39,061 bases of DNA from Gammaproteobacteria bacterium (GTDB lineage: Bacteria; Pseudomonadota; Gammaproteobacteria; Pseudomonadales; Azotimanducaceae). Under the pieces are notes generated by a model, which was not told the origin of the DNA, did no database searches, and worked only from the letters and a program-made list of their open reading frames with translations. The stretch covers positions 1-39,061 of the forward strand of contig REEU01000189.1 of the NCBI GenBank assembly GCA_007694905.1, in the 5' to 3' direction. Of the stretch, positions 7,915 to 17,240 are shown in pieces. The number at the start of each line of letters is the position of its first letter. Position 1 is the first letter of the stretch. The position numbers and the translations under genes are program-made.

Positions 7915-10014
7915 TTACAGACTGGCGAAGGTCTTGCCTTCCTTGGCGAGCCGCTCGAGCAGCGGTGCCGGCTTCCAGAAGTCGCCGTACTCCTCCCGGA
8001 ATTTCAGGATGTCCTGATAGATGTTGGAAAGGCCCTGCTGATCGGCCCAGAACATCGGCCCGCCGGTGACCTCGGGGAAGCCGTAGCCGTTGATGTAGAC
8101 GATGTCGATGTCGCAGGAGCGGATCGCGATGCCGTCCTCGAGAATCCGCGCACCCTCGTTAATCAGGGCGTACAGACAGCGCTTTTTCACTTCCTCGTCG
8201 CTGATCTCCCGGCGCTTGATGCCGAGTTCGGCGGAGGTCTCTTCGACGATCTTCACCACCTCGGGATCGGGCTGCCCGGCCCGGCTGCCTTCCTGGTAGA
8301 TGTAGAACCCGCGGCCGTTCTTCTGGCCGAAGCGTTCGAGTTCGCACAGCTTGTCCGCGACCCGCGCCGTGATCGGCACGTCCTCGGGCTTCATGCCTGA
8401 GAGTTTGCGTGCGCGCCAGCCGAGATCGAGGCCGACGAGGTCGTTCATCTGGAACGGTCCCATGGGCATACCGAATTCGCCGATCACCTTGTCCACCTGA
8501 TACGGCGTCGCGCCCTGGAGGATGATCTCGCCGGCCTGCCGGGTGTAACCGGCCAGCATGCGGTTGCCGATGAAGCCGGGCGCGTTGCCGGACAGCACCG
8601 CCACCTTGCCGAGCTTCTTGCCGAGCTGCATCACCGTGGCGATGGTGGTTTTGCCGGTCTTCTCGCCGCGGACCACTTCGAGCAGGCGCATGATGTTCGC
8701 CGGGCTGAAGAAGTGCATGCCGATCACGTCTTCCGGCCGGCTGGTGACGTTCGCCATCGCGTCGAGATCGAGGCCGGAGGTGTTGGAGGCGAGGATGGCG
8801 CCGGGCTTGCACACCTCCTCGAACTTCTTGAACACCTCCTTCTTGACGTCGAGGTTCTCGTATACCGCTTCCACCACCACGTCGGCCTGGCCGAAGTCGG
8901 CGTATTCGAAGGTCCCGGTGATCAGCGCCATGCGCTTCTCGAGGGCATCGGCGCTAAGCCGGCCTCGGTCCACCATGCGCTGGTAGTTCTTGCGGATGAC
9001 GCCAAGGCCGCGCTCGAGCGCCTTCTCGTCCATCTCGAGGACGGTGACGGGGATGCCCGCGTTGGCGAAGCACATGGTGATGCCGCCGCCCATGGTGCCG
9101 CAGCCGACCACGCCGGCACTGGCGATCTCCTTGACCGGCGTGTCCTTCGGGACATCCGGGATCTTCGCCACCTCGCGCTCGGCGAAGAACATGTGAATGA
9201 GGGCTTCGCGCTGGGGATGTTCGAGGCACTTTCTGAAATTCTCGGCTTCCACCTTCATGCCGGCATCGAAGTCGTCGTGGTTCACGGCAGCTTCGACGCA
9301 CTGGATGATCATCTCCGGGGCGAAGCGGCCACGCATCCTTTGCGCTGCATTGCGGCGGGCTTCGGCGAAAATCTCGTCGTTGCCGCGGTCGGCAGCGGCC
9401 TTGCCGGCATCGTCTCGGATGCGGCGCTTGGGCGCAGCCTTGGAAACCTGTTGGCGCGCCCAGTCCAGTGCGCCCTTGATGAAATCGCCATCGATCACGT
9501 CATCGACGATGCCGAGTTCCTTCGCCTTCGGCCCGGGAATGGGATCGCCTGAAAGAATGAACTGCAGCGCCTTCTCGGCGCCGATCAGGCGCGGCAGACG
9601 CTGCGTGCCGCCCGCGCCCGGCAGCAGGCCCAGCTTCACTTCCGGCAGGCCCACCGGAGCGCTCGGAGCCGCCACCCGATAGTCGGCGCACAGCGCCACC
9701 TCGAGACCGCCGCCGAACGCGGTGCCGTTGATGGCGGCGATGACGATCTTCGGACTCTGCTCCATCATCTCCAGGCAGGTGTGCAGCGGTGCCCCTTCCG
9801 GTTTGCCGCCGAATTCGGAGATGTCGGCGCCGGCGATGAATGCACGGCCCTCGCCGTAGAGAACGACGGCTTTGATCGCGTCATCCGCGTTCGCCTTCTC
9901 GAGACCCTCGTACAAGCCCTGGCGGACGCCGCTGGACAGCGGGTTTACCGGCGGATTGTCGATGCGCAGGATGGCCAATTCGCCTTCCGTGCTGTAGTGA
10001 ACGGTACCTTTCAT
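7915..10014 (-). CDS. 3-hydroxyacyl-CoA dehydrogenase / enoyl-CoA hydratase (FadJ/FadB-like bifunctional enzyme)
   Basis: 699 residues, the usual size of two-domain FadJ/peroxisomal L-PBE-type enzymes. The N-terminal crotonase half shows IAGADISEFGG and GTAFGGGLEVALCADYR with GLLPGAGGTQRLPRL (acid residues and oxyanion hole). The dehydrogenase half starts near residue 300 with the NAD motif VGCGTMGGGITMCFANAG and continues with NTSGLD and GMHFFSPANIMRLLEVV (catalytic His). It converts enoyl-CoA to 3-ketoacyl-CoA in beta-oxidation. No thiolase gene is adjacent. A GAGAGA-type ribosome binding site precedes the ATG. It follows the broken cyclase gene by about 100 nt on the same strand, downstream of an acyl-CoA dehydrogenase. 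Confidence 0.92.
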   Translation of the reverse strand: MKGTVHYSTEGELAILRIDNPPVNPLSSGVRQGLYEGLEKANADDAIKAVVLYGEGRAFIAGADISEFGGKPEGAPLHTCLEMMEQSPKIVIAAINGTAFGGGLEVALCADYRVAAPSAPVGLPEVKLGLLPGAGGTQRLPRLIGAEKALQFILSGDPIPGPKAKELGIVDDVIDGDFIKGALDWARQQVSKAAPKRRIRDDAGKAAADRGNDEIFAEARRNAAQRMRGRFAPEMIIQCVEAAVNHDDFDAGMKVEAENFRKCLEHPQREALIHMFFAEREVAKIPDVPKDTPVKEIASAGVVGCGTMGGGITMCFANAGIPVTVLEMDEKALERGLGVIRKNYQRMVDRGRLSADALEKRMALITGTFEYADFGQADVVVEAVYENLDVKKEVFKKFEEVCKPGAILASNTSGLDLDAMANVTSRPEDVIGMHFFSPANIMRLLEVVRGEKTGKTTIATVMQLGKKLGKVAVLSGNAPGFIGNRMLAGYTRQAGEIILQGATPYQVDKVIGEFGMPMGPFQMNDLVGLDLGWRARKLSGMKPEDVPITARVADKLCELERFGQKNGRGFYIYQEGSRAGQPDPEVVKIVEETSAELGIKRREISDEEVKKRCLYALINEGARILEDGIAIRSCDIDIVYINGYGFPEVTGGPMFWADQQGLSNIYQDILKFREEYGDFWKPAPLLERLAKEGKTFASL

Positions 10015-10113
10015 GGGTCTCTCTCCCGTTGCGATGGCTGAATTCGTGAAAAATGCTGGCCGGAAGGATACCGGAAATCACGCTCGGACATGAGGCATGG
10101 CGTACAGGCGGAC

Positions 10114-12072
10114 TCAGGCGGAGGCGGCGGTCCGCGGCGGCGGGATGAACGTGGACCCGGTGACCTTAAGCCGCCGGCAGTGTGCCGCGAACTGCGCCGC
10201 GTGGATGCGACCGGCTTCCGTCTCGGGTCCCAGCAGATTCGCCAGGGCGCCGTGGGCCAGCATGCGGTCGTAGGCCATATCGAGTTCGTTGGCGGCCGTC
10301 AGGCACCGCCGCCAGGCGCTTTCTGCCTGCCTGTAGCGGCCGCGCCCCCACTCGTAGCGGCCGATCACCCAGGCCAGCCGCGGCCGTCCGATGGGAAAGA
10401 TCCGGCTGTAGATGCGAAGGTGACGAACAACCCGACGGACGCGCTTCTCGCGCGCCTTGGCCTCGCGCACGTCGGTGGTGGCCAGCCAGCGGTCGAGCAC
10501 CGCTTCGGCGTAGAGGTAGGTCGCGGGCATGTTGCGGTACTGGGAGGGTCGGCCGAGGCTCTCGAGCAGCCGGAAGGCTTCCTTGAGCCAGCGCTGCGTC
10601 TCTGCCTCGTCTCCCTGCCGCATGCCACGCAGGGCGAGCAGGTCCATGGCCTCGAGTCGGGAGATCTCGTCCATCCCCTCGCTGGAGCGTTCGAACCAGG
10701 CCTGGAGCTGATCCAGGGTGCCTTCGAGTTCATCGAAACGCTGCATGTACTGCAGGTTCATGCTCCAGATCGCGAGCCCCCAGCCCTCGGTCTGGCGGAT
10801 GCGGCGCTTGCGGGCAGCCTCGAGTACCGGAATGTAGAGGCTGTCCTTCGGTTCGTCGAAGCGACCGTAGATGGTTCGGATCAGCGCCAGATTGCCGCTG
10901 GCTTCCTCCCAGCGGCGCATGTCGCCAAGCTGCCGGTTGATGGCGATGGCTTCCTGGCTGCGTCGCTTCGCCTCGGTCCAATGGGCGGTGGCGGCGAGGC
11001 AGGTGCAGGTGGCGACGTAGGCCCAGGCCTTGTCGGACAGTGAGCCCAGCGCATCCGCCGCAGCGATGGCGAGGGCACCGTAGAAATCCGCCTGCCGCTG
11101 CAGCGGAACGGCCTGCATGGACACGGAGAGTTCGGTATACGCGCGCACCAGCGTCCCTGTCACGCGACCGACCCGTTCCATCAGGTTGGTCGAGCGTAGA
11201 CAACTCCAGAGCATGCGCCCGGCGTCGTTGCCGAAGAAGTAGATGATGAACAGCTGCCCGATGATGGAGGCCGCGAGCTCCAGGCGGTCCTGGGCGTCGT
11301 GATCCATCGCCTTCGGCGATCGCGGCCTGAGCCTGTTTCGGGTCTGCGCAGCCGCCTCGGTGAGGATGGCAGTGACGAGTCCCGGCGTGCCGGTGGGGGC
11401 CGGATAGCCGCAACGGATCAGGGCTTTCTCGAGATCCACGCGGGCCTCGTCGAGGCGCCCCAGAGCAGTCCTTGCGACACCGAGCAGAGTCAGCCAGCGC
11501 GCCTGGCGCAGGGCCGAGGGTGGGGTGTCCAGACGTTGCGAACGGGTGATGGCTTCCTCGATGAACTCCACCACCTCCGGATTGGCATTGGCACGGGCGG
11601 CCTGCTCTGCGGCGCGTTCCAGGTAGTGCACCGCCTTGGCGTCGTTGTCCGTGCGACTCCAGTGATAGGCCAGCAGGGGGTAGTACGCGGACATGTCGCT
11701 GGAACGCTGCTCCTCGTACCACCGCGCGATGGCCTCATGCAGCTGTTGGCGCTGCGCATAGAGCATCAGGTGGTAAGCCACCTGACGGAGGATGGCATGC
11801 TTGAAGATGTAGACGTGCTCGGGTTCCGGCGCCTCGAGCGGCGTCATGTCCAGGGCCGCGAGCCCTTCCATCTCGGCGACCAGCTGCGCCCGATCCTGGC
11901 TGATGGGGTAGATCCCCTTCAGGATGCGGAAGCTGAACACCCGGCCGATGCAGCTGGCCACTTTCAGGGCCAGCTGCTGCTGTGGGCTGAGCCGGTCGAT
12001 GCGGCTGGTGATGATGCCCTCGATGGTGTCGGGCAGGGTGCCTTCGAGCCTGCCTACGCTCTCTTCGGACAT
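10114..12072 (-). CDS. C-terminal fragment of double-cyclase/ATPase/TPR signalling protein (broken gene)
   Basis: 652 residues from the first in-frame ATG, but the same frame is homologous further upstream to about 12189 (ATELIRERGEGHPFFSEEIG, a typical segment just after the ATPase domain), so this is not an independent gene start. Visible parts are the post-ATPase helical region (TIEGIITSRIDRL, LKVASCIGRVFSFRIL, HAILRQVAYHLM) and then TPR-like helical repeats (HYLERAAEQAARA, AIARWYEEQ). It is the tail of the protein encoded at 12171-13895, now in a different frame after a deletion that also took the Walker B region. The fragment probably has no enzymatic function by itself; translation could only occur by re-initiation. 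Confidence 0.75.
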   Translation of the reverse strand: MSEESVGRLEGTLPDTIEGIITSRIDRLSPQQQLALKVASCIGRVFSFRILKGIYPISQDRAQLVAEMEGLAALDMTPLEAPEPEHVYIFKHAILRQVAYHLMLYAQRQQLHEAIARWYEEQRSSDMSAYYPLLAYHWSRTDNDAKAVHYLERAAEQAARANANPEVVEFIEEAITRSQRLDTPPSALRQARWLTLLGVARTALGRLDEARVDLEKALIRCGYPAPTGTPGLVTAILTEAAAQTRNRLRPRSPKAMDHDAQDRLELAASIIGQLFIIYFFGNDAGRMLWSCLRSTNLMERVGRVTGTLVRAYTELSVSMQAVPLQRQADFYGALAIAAADALGSLSDKAWAYVATCTCLAATAHWTEAKRRSQEAIAINRQLGDMRRWEEASGNLALIRTIYGRFDEPKDSLYIPVLEAARKRRIRQTEGWGLAIWSMNLQYMQRFDELEGTLDQLQAWFERSSEGMDEISRLEAMDLLALRGMRQGDEAETQRWLKEAFRLLESLGRPSQYRNMPATYLYAEAVLDRWLATTDVREAKAREKRVRRVVRHLRIYSRIFPIGRPRLAWVIGRYEWGRGRYRQAESAWRRCLTAANELDMAYDRMLAHGALANLLGPETEAGRIHAAQFAAHCRRLKVTGSTFIPPPRTAASA

Positions 12073-12170
12073 CGATGCCTGGCCGTTGTCGATGTTCAGG
12101 ACGCCTGCGTCCCGCAGCGCGTAGCCGATCTCCTCGCTGAAGAAAGGGTGACCCTCGCCTCGCTCCCGGA

Positions 12171-13895
12171 TCAGTTCGGTAGCGTTTCGCGGCTCGCAGC
12201 GTCCTGGCTCAGGGTATGCTCGATGTGTTTGCGCCGCGCGGGGTTGCTGTTCTCATCCTCGAGACCGAACAGTCCGAGCAGCACCTTCTGCCAGGCGAAG
12301 TAGGACGTGCTCTGCTCGATGGCGTCACCGGCGCCTTCGAGCAGCCGGGCGGGCTGATCGTCGAGGGCCGCGGCGAAGTGCTCGACGAGTCGGGACTTAC
12401 CCACTCCGGCTTCGCCCTCGATGTAGATGCAGCGGCGGCTGTCGGATTCCACCAGTGCTTCGACTGCGGCGGTGAGGATTCCTGCTTCGTGCACGCGGTC
12501 GATCATGATGTCCACGGAGCGTTCCGGATCGGCCCGCGCCTTGTGGCCCTGGGGGCGGAACACAGGTAAAGGCAGGCTCTTGCCTTTCACCGAGAGCATC
12601 TGTGGTTCGCTGTACTGCACGATGGTCTCGGAGCGGTCCACCGTGGCCTGATCGCAGAGAATGTAGCCGTCCGCGTTCTGCATCAGGCGGGCGGCAAGAT
12701 TCACCCGGTCGCCCATGATGGTGTATTCCTGGCGTTCGTCACCACCGACGGAACCACAGTAGACGCGCCCGGTGGCGACCCCGATCGAACAGCGTTGACC
12801 GAGTTCCGACAGCGCCGCATGCATGGCCATGGCTGCCTGCGCGCCACGGGCCGCATCGTCCTCATGGGCGAAGGGCGGCAGACCCAGTGCAGCCACGAGC
12901 GAGATGCCCTTGTCGTCCACGGACAGCTTGTTGACGCTGCCTTCCCAGGGGAAGAAAAGTGCCTTCTGCAGCGCTCTGAATGACTTCTGAGCATCACCGA
13001 GAGGCGTGTCGTGGCGCAGGTCCGGCAGGTTCACGAACAGGATGGTGAGCCGCCGCAGTTCACCGAGAAAATCCGTCTGACCCGCCATGATGCGGCGGGT
13101 GATGGAGGCAGGCAGGTAGCCACGCAAGGCGTCTTCGAGTTCACGCGGCAGCTCCGGTGCTGGTGGGACGGCCACCGCGGCGACCGTTTCGTTGAGCTCT
13201 TCGATGCGCCAGGGTGGAATTCCCGTGCGCTCCGGATCGCCGTCCTCGTCGAGTGCCGGCGTCCCGGTCGCGTGCCGGTTGATCAGTGCCCAGACCTCCG
13301 GCGACACCAGCACGTCACCGGGCGCAGCCAGCGTCCCCACCCGACCCACCTGGTTCAGGGGCGAACCGGCAACCGCAAACTCCCAGCGATTGAACTGGCC
13401 GCCCATGTGCACCACGACACCACGGTCGATGCCGATGGCCACCCTGAGACTCAAGGTATGGGACTCGGCCTGATAGCCGGCCAGGCTCGCCTGCAGTTCG
13501 AGGCCGCAGCGCGTGGCCCGCAGGCAGGCGTCGACATTGCGCGGATCGTCGCCCGCGGGCGACCACAGCGCCATCAGGGCATCACCGGCGAACTTGAGCA
13601 CATCGCCGCCGTGATCGGCGACGATGCGTGACATGCGTCCGAAGTAGTCGTTGAGAATCCGGGTGAGGGCTTCGGCACCGGCTGGGCCCTGGGCGGCGAA
13701 CGCCTCTGTCAGCGGCGTGAAGCCGCTGATGTCGGCGAACAGAATCGCACCCTGGAAGTGTTCGGAGGAAGGCGCGTCGACGGCCCGGGCTTCACGGAGC
13801 AACCGTTCCACGATCAGCCGCGGCACGTACCGCGCATAGATCTGCGACAGTCCCTGTTCCCGCACCTTGCTCGACCCTGCCCGCCTCCGGACCAA
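12171..13895 (-). CDS. N-terminal part of sAC-like tandem class III adenylate/guanylate cyclase with P-loop ATPase (truncated by frameshift)
   Basis: 574 residues from a TTG start (weak ribosome binding site; a downstream GTG is possible). The first cyclase domain has both metal aspartates (ILFADISGFTPLTEAFA and GGDVLKFAGDALMALW). The second is degenerate: LTILFVNLPDL has Asn where the metal Asp should be, as in the C2 half of soluble adenylyl cyclases. An ATPase domain follows with Walker A GEAGVGKSRLVEHF. The frame then ends at 12171, shortly after SRETLP, where homologues continue with the Walker B region. The rest of the gene resumes in another frame at about 12189. The cyclase pair is intact, so cyclic nucleotide synthesis could survive, but ATPase-TPR control is lost. 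It lies 46 nt after the acyl-CoA dehydrogenase gene. Confidence 0.85.
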   Translation of the reverse strand: MVRRRAGSSKVREQGLSQIYARYVPRLIVERLLREARAVDAPSSEHFQGAILFADISGFTPLTEAFAAQGPAGAEALTRILNDYFGRMSRIVADHGGDVLKFAGDALMALWSPAGDDPRNVDACLRATRCGLELQASLAGYQAESHTLSLRVAIGIDRGVVVHMGGQFNRWEFAVAGSPLNQVGRVGTLAAPGDVLVSPEVWALINRHATGTPALDEDGDPERTGIPPWRIEELNETVAAVAVPPAPELPRELEDALRGYLPASITRRIMAGQTDFLGELRRLTILFVNLPDLRHDTPLGDAQKSFRALQKALFFPWEGSVNKLSVDDKGISLVAALGLPPFAHEDDAARGAQAAMAMHAALSELGQRCSIGVATGRVYCGSVGGDERQEYTIMGDRVNLAARLMQNADGYILCDQATVDRSETIVQYSEPQMLSVKGKSLPLPVFRPQGHKARADPERSVDIMIDRVHEAGILTAAVEALVESDSRRCIYIEGEAGVGKSRLVEHFAAALDDQPARLLEGAGDAIEQSTSYFAWQKVLLGLFGLEDENSNPARRKHIEHTLSQDAASRETLPN

Positions 13896-13912
13896 CCGTC
13901 AGTCTACACCCA

Positions 13913-13954
13913 ATATGGGCTTGTTCATTCTCGATATGGGCCTATTCGTTCTCG
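13913..13954. repeat. tandem duplication (2 x 21 bp) at the 3' end of the acyl-CoA dehydrogenase gene
   Basis: Bases 13913-13933 and 13934-13954 are 21-bp direct repeats matching at 18 positions; all three differences are transitions. The second copy contains the last codons and TAG stop of the dehydrogenase. The first lies just beyond and would read as the same peptide (ENE-Q-AHI) in the same frame. Confidence 0.7.
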
Positions 13955-15216
13955 AGGACGCCCTTCGGCGCTTTCTGCTTCATGAAACCGAACATGTAGC
14001 CGGCCACGCGCCGCATCTGGATCTCCTCGGCACCCTCGGTGATCCGGTAGCGACGGTGATGCCGGTAGATGTGCTCGAAAGGCTTATGCCGGGAGTACCC
14101 GAGTCCGCCATGGACCTGCATGGCCCGGTCGGCGGCTTCGCAGCACAGCCGGTTTGCCCAGTAGTTACACATGGACACCTTGTCCGAGACCGAGAACGCG
14201 CCGTACTGATCCATCTGCCAGGCGGTCTTGTGGATCAGCGCGCGTATCATCTCGCACTGGGTCTGCAACTCCACCAGCGGAAACTGGATGGCCTGATTGG
14301 TGGCCAGCGGCTTGCCGAAGGGCTTGCGCTCCTGGGCGTACTTGACGGATTCGTTGATGCAGAACTGGGCAGCGCCGAGGCTGGAAGCGGCCTGGCGGAT
14401 CCGGTTCTCGTTGAAGAAATGCTGCACCACCTGCAGGCCCCGACCTTCGCCGCCGAAGATGGCATCGTTCGGAACGCGGACGTTCGTGAACGACACCCGA
14501 CCGTGGTCGGTGGGCATGTTGAAGGTCCAGAGCATCTCCTCGATCTTCACGCCCGGTGCCTTCATGGGCACCAGAAATGCGGTGATGCCGAGACCGTCGC
14601 CGGCCTTGCCGCTGGTGCGCGCCATGACCATGTCGTACTTGGCCTTGTGGATGCCGGTGTTCCAGGTCTTCTCGCCGTTGATCACCCACTCGTCGCCATC
14701 GCGGACCGCGTGGGTCTCCATGTGGGTCGCATCGGAGCCGTGATTCGGTTCGGTGATGCCGAACGCGAAACCCTTCGTACCCTCGATGAGGCCGTCGATC
14801 CACTCTGCCTTCTGCGCGTCGGTGCCGTAGGTGCCCATCAGCAGCAGGCCGACGTTGTTGCCGACGATGGAATGTTCGTTCTGCAGATCGTTGTGCAGCC
14901 CGAGCCCTTTCACCGCCAGATGTTCGCGGATGATGGCCATGGCCAGGTTGCCGCACTCGCTGCCGCCGTATTCCTTCGGTGCCGCGTAGCGGTAGTGACC
15001 GGCCTTGTCGGCCAGGCGCTTGGCCTTGTGCAGCAGCTGTTCCCATTCCTCGTTCGGCAGCCCCCCGCGCTCCCAGTCGGTCCGGGCGTCCTCCCGACGG
15101 TGGTCGAAGAAGCGGATGTTGTCGTTCTCGTTCTCCAGCGGCTTGATGACTTTCTCGATGAAGTCGTCGAGCTCGGCCAGGTAGTTCTGCAGGTCCTGCG
15201 GAATGTCGAAGTCCAT
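13942..15216 (-). CDS. acyl-CoA dehydrogenase
   Basis: A 424-residue flavoenzyme that oxidises acyl-CoA to trans-2-enoyl-CoA, passing electrons to ETF. Family motifs are FGITEPNHGSDATHMETHA with WVINGEKTWNTGIHKAKY (FAD and substrate region), QVHGGLGYSRHKPFEHIYR, and a C-terminal YRITEGAEEIQMRRVAGYMF in which the Glu of TEG corresponds to the catalytic base position. The length is slightly above the 380-residue norm because of an N-terminal extension of about 40 residues. It heads the minus-strand run acyl-CoA dehydrogenase, cyclase, fadJ-like, and is divergent from a crotonase gene starting 89 nt away. Confidence 0.92.
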   Translation of the reverse strand: MDFDIPQDLQNYLAELDDFIEKVIKPLENENDNIRFFDHRREDARTDWERGGLPNEEWEQLLHKAKRLADKAGHYRYAAPKEYGGSECGNLAMAIIREHLAVKGLGLHNDLQNEHSIVGNNVGLLLMGTYGTDAQKAEWIDGLIEGTKGFAFGITEPNHGSDATHMETHAVRDGDEWVINGEKTWNTGIHKAKYDMVMARTSGKAGDGLGITAFLVPMKAPGVKIEEMLWTFNMPTDHGRVSFTNVRVPNDAIFGGEGRGLQVVQHFFNENRIRQAASSLGAAQFCINESVKYAQERKPFGKPLATNQAIQFPLVELQTQCEMIRALIHKTAWQMDQYGAFSVSDKVSMCNYWANRLCCEAADRAMQVHGGLGYSRHKPFEHIYRHHRRYRITEGAEEIQMRRVAGYMFGFMKQKAPKGVLENE

Positions 15217-15305
15217 ATTGGTGCGCCCTCCGTCGCGGTCTGGATAATTCGCACCGATTAGAACATCCTCGACTTAAGCTTGGATAGCCTGGGGAGGAGA
15301 GTGCT

Positions 15306-16097
15306 ATGGCTGGAGACGAGTTGCGTTACGAGAAACACGGGCATGTGGGCGTCATCACCCTGAATCGCCCGGATGCGATGAATTCGCTCACCTACAGCCT
15401 CTACATGGCCTTGGAGGATGCGGTCAGGGAGTCGGATGCGCGGGTGCTGGTGGTGACCGGTACCGGCGACCGGGCCTTCTGCGCCGGTGACGACGTCAAG
15501 CAGATCCTCGGCGGCAAGGGTGCGCCGCCGCCGGAGTCCGGCGAGCGCAGCAAGCGCACCGGCGGTCTGACGCCGGCGGCGGATGCGCTGCTGTCCACCG
15601 ACATCCCTGTGATCGCCGCGGTCAACGGCCATGCGCTGGGCTGGGGCATGGAGTTGGCGCTGATGGCGGACATCCGGGTCGCCTCTGCGGAGAAAGCCCG
15701 CTTCGGCGAGCTGTTCGTGATCCGCGGCCTGTGCAGTGACGTCGCCGGTCTCGGCCGGCTTGCGCAGCTGGTCGGTCGCGAGAAGGCGGCGGAACTGCTG
15801 TTCACCGGCGAAGTCATCGATGCGGCCACGGCCAAAGACATCGGGCTTGTCTCCCGGGTCGTTCCCCATGCGGAACTGATGCCCACTGCGCTTTCGCTGG
15901 CGGAGAAGATCGCCGCGAACCCGCCGCTGGCGGTGAAGGCGCTGAAGGCCGGTCTCAGGCGGGCGCTGGATCCGGACTGGCGCGACCTCGGTGCCTGGAC
16001 CATCGGCCAGATCCGCACGCTGATGCAGACCGAGGACTCCAAGGAAAGCGTCGCGGCCTTTATCGAAAAACGCGAGCCGACCTTCGTCGGTCGTTGA
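15306..16097 (+). CDS. enoyl-CoA hydratase/isomerase family protein
   Basis: A 263-residue crotonase. FCAGDDVKQIL and NGHALGWGMELALMADIRVAS form the oxyanion hole; FGELFVIRGLCSDVAGLGRL is where catalytic acids lie in the fold, but the usual hydratase Glu pair is not obvious, so it may be an isomerase, hydrolase or lyase member. The strong ribosome binding site GGGGAGGAG precedes the ATG. The next gene, an amidohydrolase, follows after 9 nt and is probably co-transcribed. Confidence 0.88.
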   Translation: MAGDELRYEKHGHVGVITLNRPDAMNSLTYSLYMALEDAVRESDARVLVVTGTGDRAFCAGDDVKQILGGKGAPPPESGERSKRTGGLTPAADALLSTDIPVIAAVNGHALGWGMELALMADIRVASAEKARFGELFVIRGLCSDVAGLGRLAQLVGREKAAELLFTGEVIDAATAKDIGLVSRVVPHAELMPTALSLAEKIAANPPLAVKALKAGLRRALDPDWRDLGAWTIGQIRTLMQTEDSKESVAAFIEKREPTFVGR

Positions 16098-16106
16098 GGG
16101 GGCAAC

Positions 16107-17240
16107 ATGGGCTACGAGATCAAGCGCTTTCCTTATGCGGGAACCGTGGACGCGGACGGCCACATTCTGGAACCGCCAGACCTGTGGGAGACCTATCTGG
16201 AGGAGCGCTACCGGGATCGGGCGCTGCGTATCCGGGTGGACGACGAAGGCTACGAGTACCTGGAGATCGACCGCCGGCCGTCGCAGCGCTCCACCAAGGG
16301 CTCCCTCGGCCTGCTCGGTGCCATGGGTTCCGACGACATGCGGCCGAGTCCGGAGCGACGCTATGCGGACAGCATGCCGTTCGGCGCCTGTGACGCGAAA
16401 CAGCGGCTCGAGCTGCTGGATGAGGAGAATCTCGAAGCGGCGCTGCTGTATCCGACCCTGGGTCTGCTCTGGGAAGTGGAACTCACCGACCCGGAGCTCA
16501 GTCTCGCCTACTGCCGCGCCTACAATCGCTGGATCGCGGACTTCTGCCGTGACTCGGGCGGTCGTCTCGTACCCATCGCCCAGCTCACCCTGCTGGACCC
16601 GGAAGGGTCGGCCGCCGAACTCGAGCGTGCCGTCGCCGATGGCTGCCGGGGCGCCTGGGTGAATCCGTTCAACCATCGCCGGGTGATTCATGGTCACAGT
16701 GATCACGACGTGCTGTTCGCCGCCTGCTGCGCCCTGGACGTACCGCTGGCCATCCATCCCACGTTCACGCCCCATGGTGCGGCGGAGGGCATCTTCGACT
16801 GGCCGCGGGAAGGGCGGCCCTGGGCGGAGGCGATCTGGCTGCGCAGCATCGTCCAGCAGGCGCTGATCTCGTTCTTTTCCCTCGGCACGCTGGAGCGCTT
16901 TCCCGAACTGCGTCTCGGCGTGCTCGAGGCCGGTTCCGGCTGGATCGGCGCCATGCTCGACCGCCTCGATGCGTTCTCGGAATCACTCAACATCCAGCGG
17001 CCTTCCGCCACCGAGCTGTTCCGTCGTCAGTGCTTCATTTCCGGCGATCCCGACGAGACGGCGGCGCCTCACGTCATCGATCACGTCGGGGCGGACTGCT
17101 TCATGTGGGCGACGGACTACCCGCATCCGGATCACCCGCACACCTGGGTGGACGACCTGACCCGCTATGCGGATCAGCTCGCGCCCGACACCCGGGCGAA
17201 GGTCCTTGGCGGCAACGTCAGGCGGATTTATCGGCTGTGA
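16107..17240 (+). CDS. amidohydrolase family protein (amidohydrolase-2/ACMSD-like TIM barrel)
   Basis: A 377-residue protein with the N-terminal metal motif VDADGHILEPPDLWETYL (Asp/His ligands near residues 15-19) and the C-terminal MWATDYPHPDHPH containing the metal-ligand Asp. Members of this group are decarboxylases or hydrolases of ring-cleavage products and amides. GAGGGGG lies just before the ATG, and it follows the crotonase gene by 9 nt. Its last 23 nt overlap the convergent TetR gene. The substrate is not predictable. Confidence 0.85.
   Translation: MGYEIKRFPYAGTVDADGHILEPPDLWETYLEERYRDRALRIRVDDEGYEYLEIDRRPSQRSTKGSLGLLGAMGSDDMRPSPERRYADSMPFGACDAKQRLELLDEENLEAALLYPTLGLLWEVELTDPELSLAYCRAYNRWIADFCRDSGGRLVPIAQLTLLDPEGSAAELERAVADGCRGAWVNPFNHRRVIHGHSDHDVLFAACCALDVPLAIHPTFTPHGAAEGIFDWPREGRPWAEAIWLRSIVQQALISFFSLGTLERFPELRLGVLEAGSGWIGAMLDRLDAFSESLNIQRPSATELFRRQCFISGDPDETAAPHVIDHVGADCFMWATDYPHPDHPHTWVDDLTRYADQLAPDTRAKVLGGNVRRIYRL

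Noticed and set aside
13867-15261. Plus-strand open frame of 464 codons
   Set aside because: Antisense to the acyl-CoA dehydrogenase; no recognisable motif.
15258-16775. Minus-strand open frame of 505 codons
   Set aside because: Shadow of the crotonase and amidohydrolase genes, with shadow-type composition.
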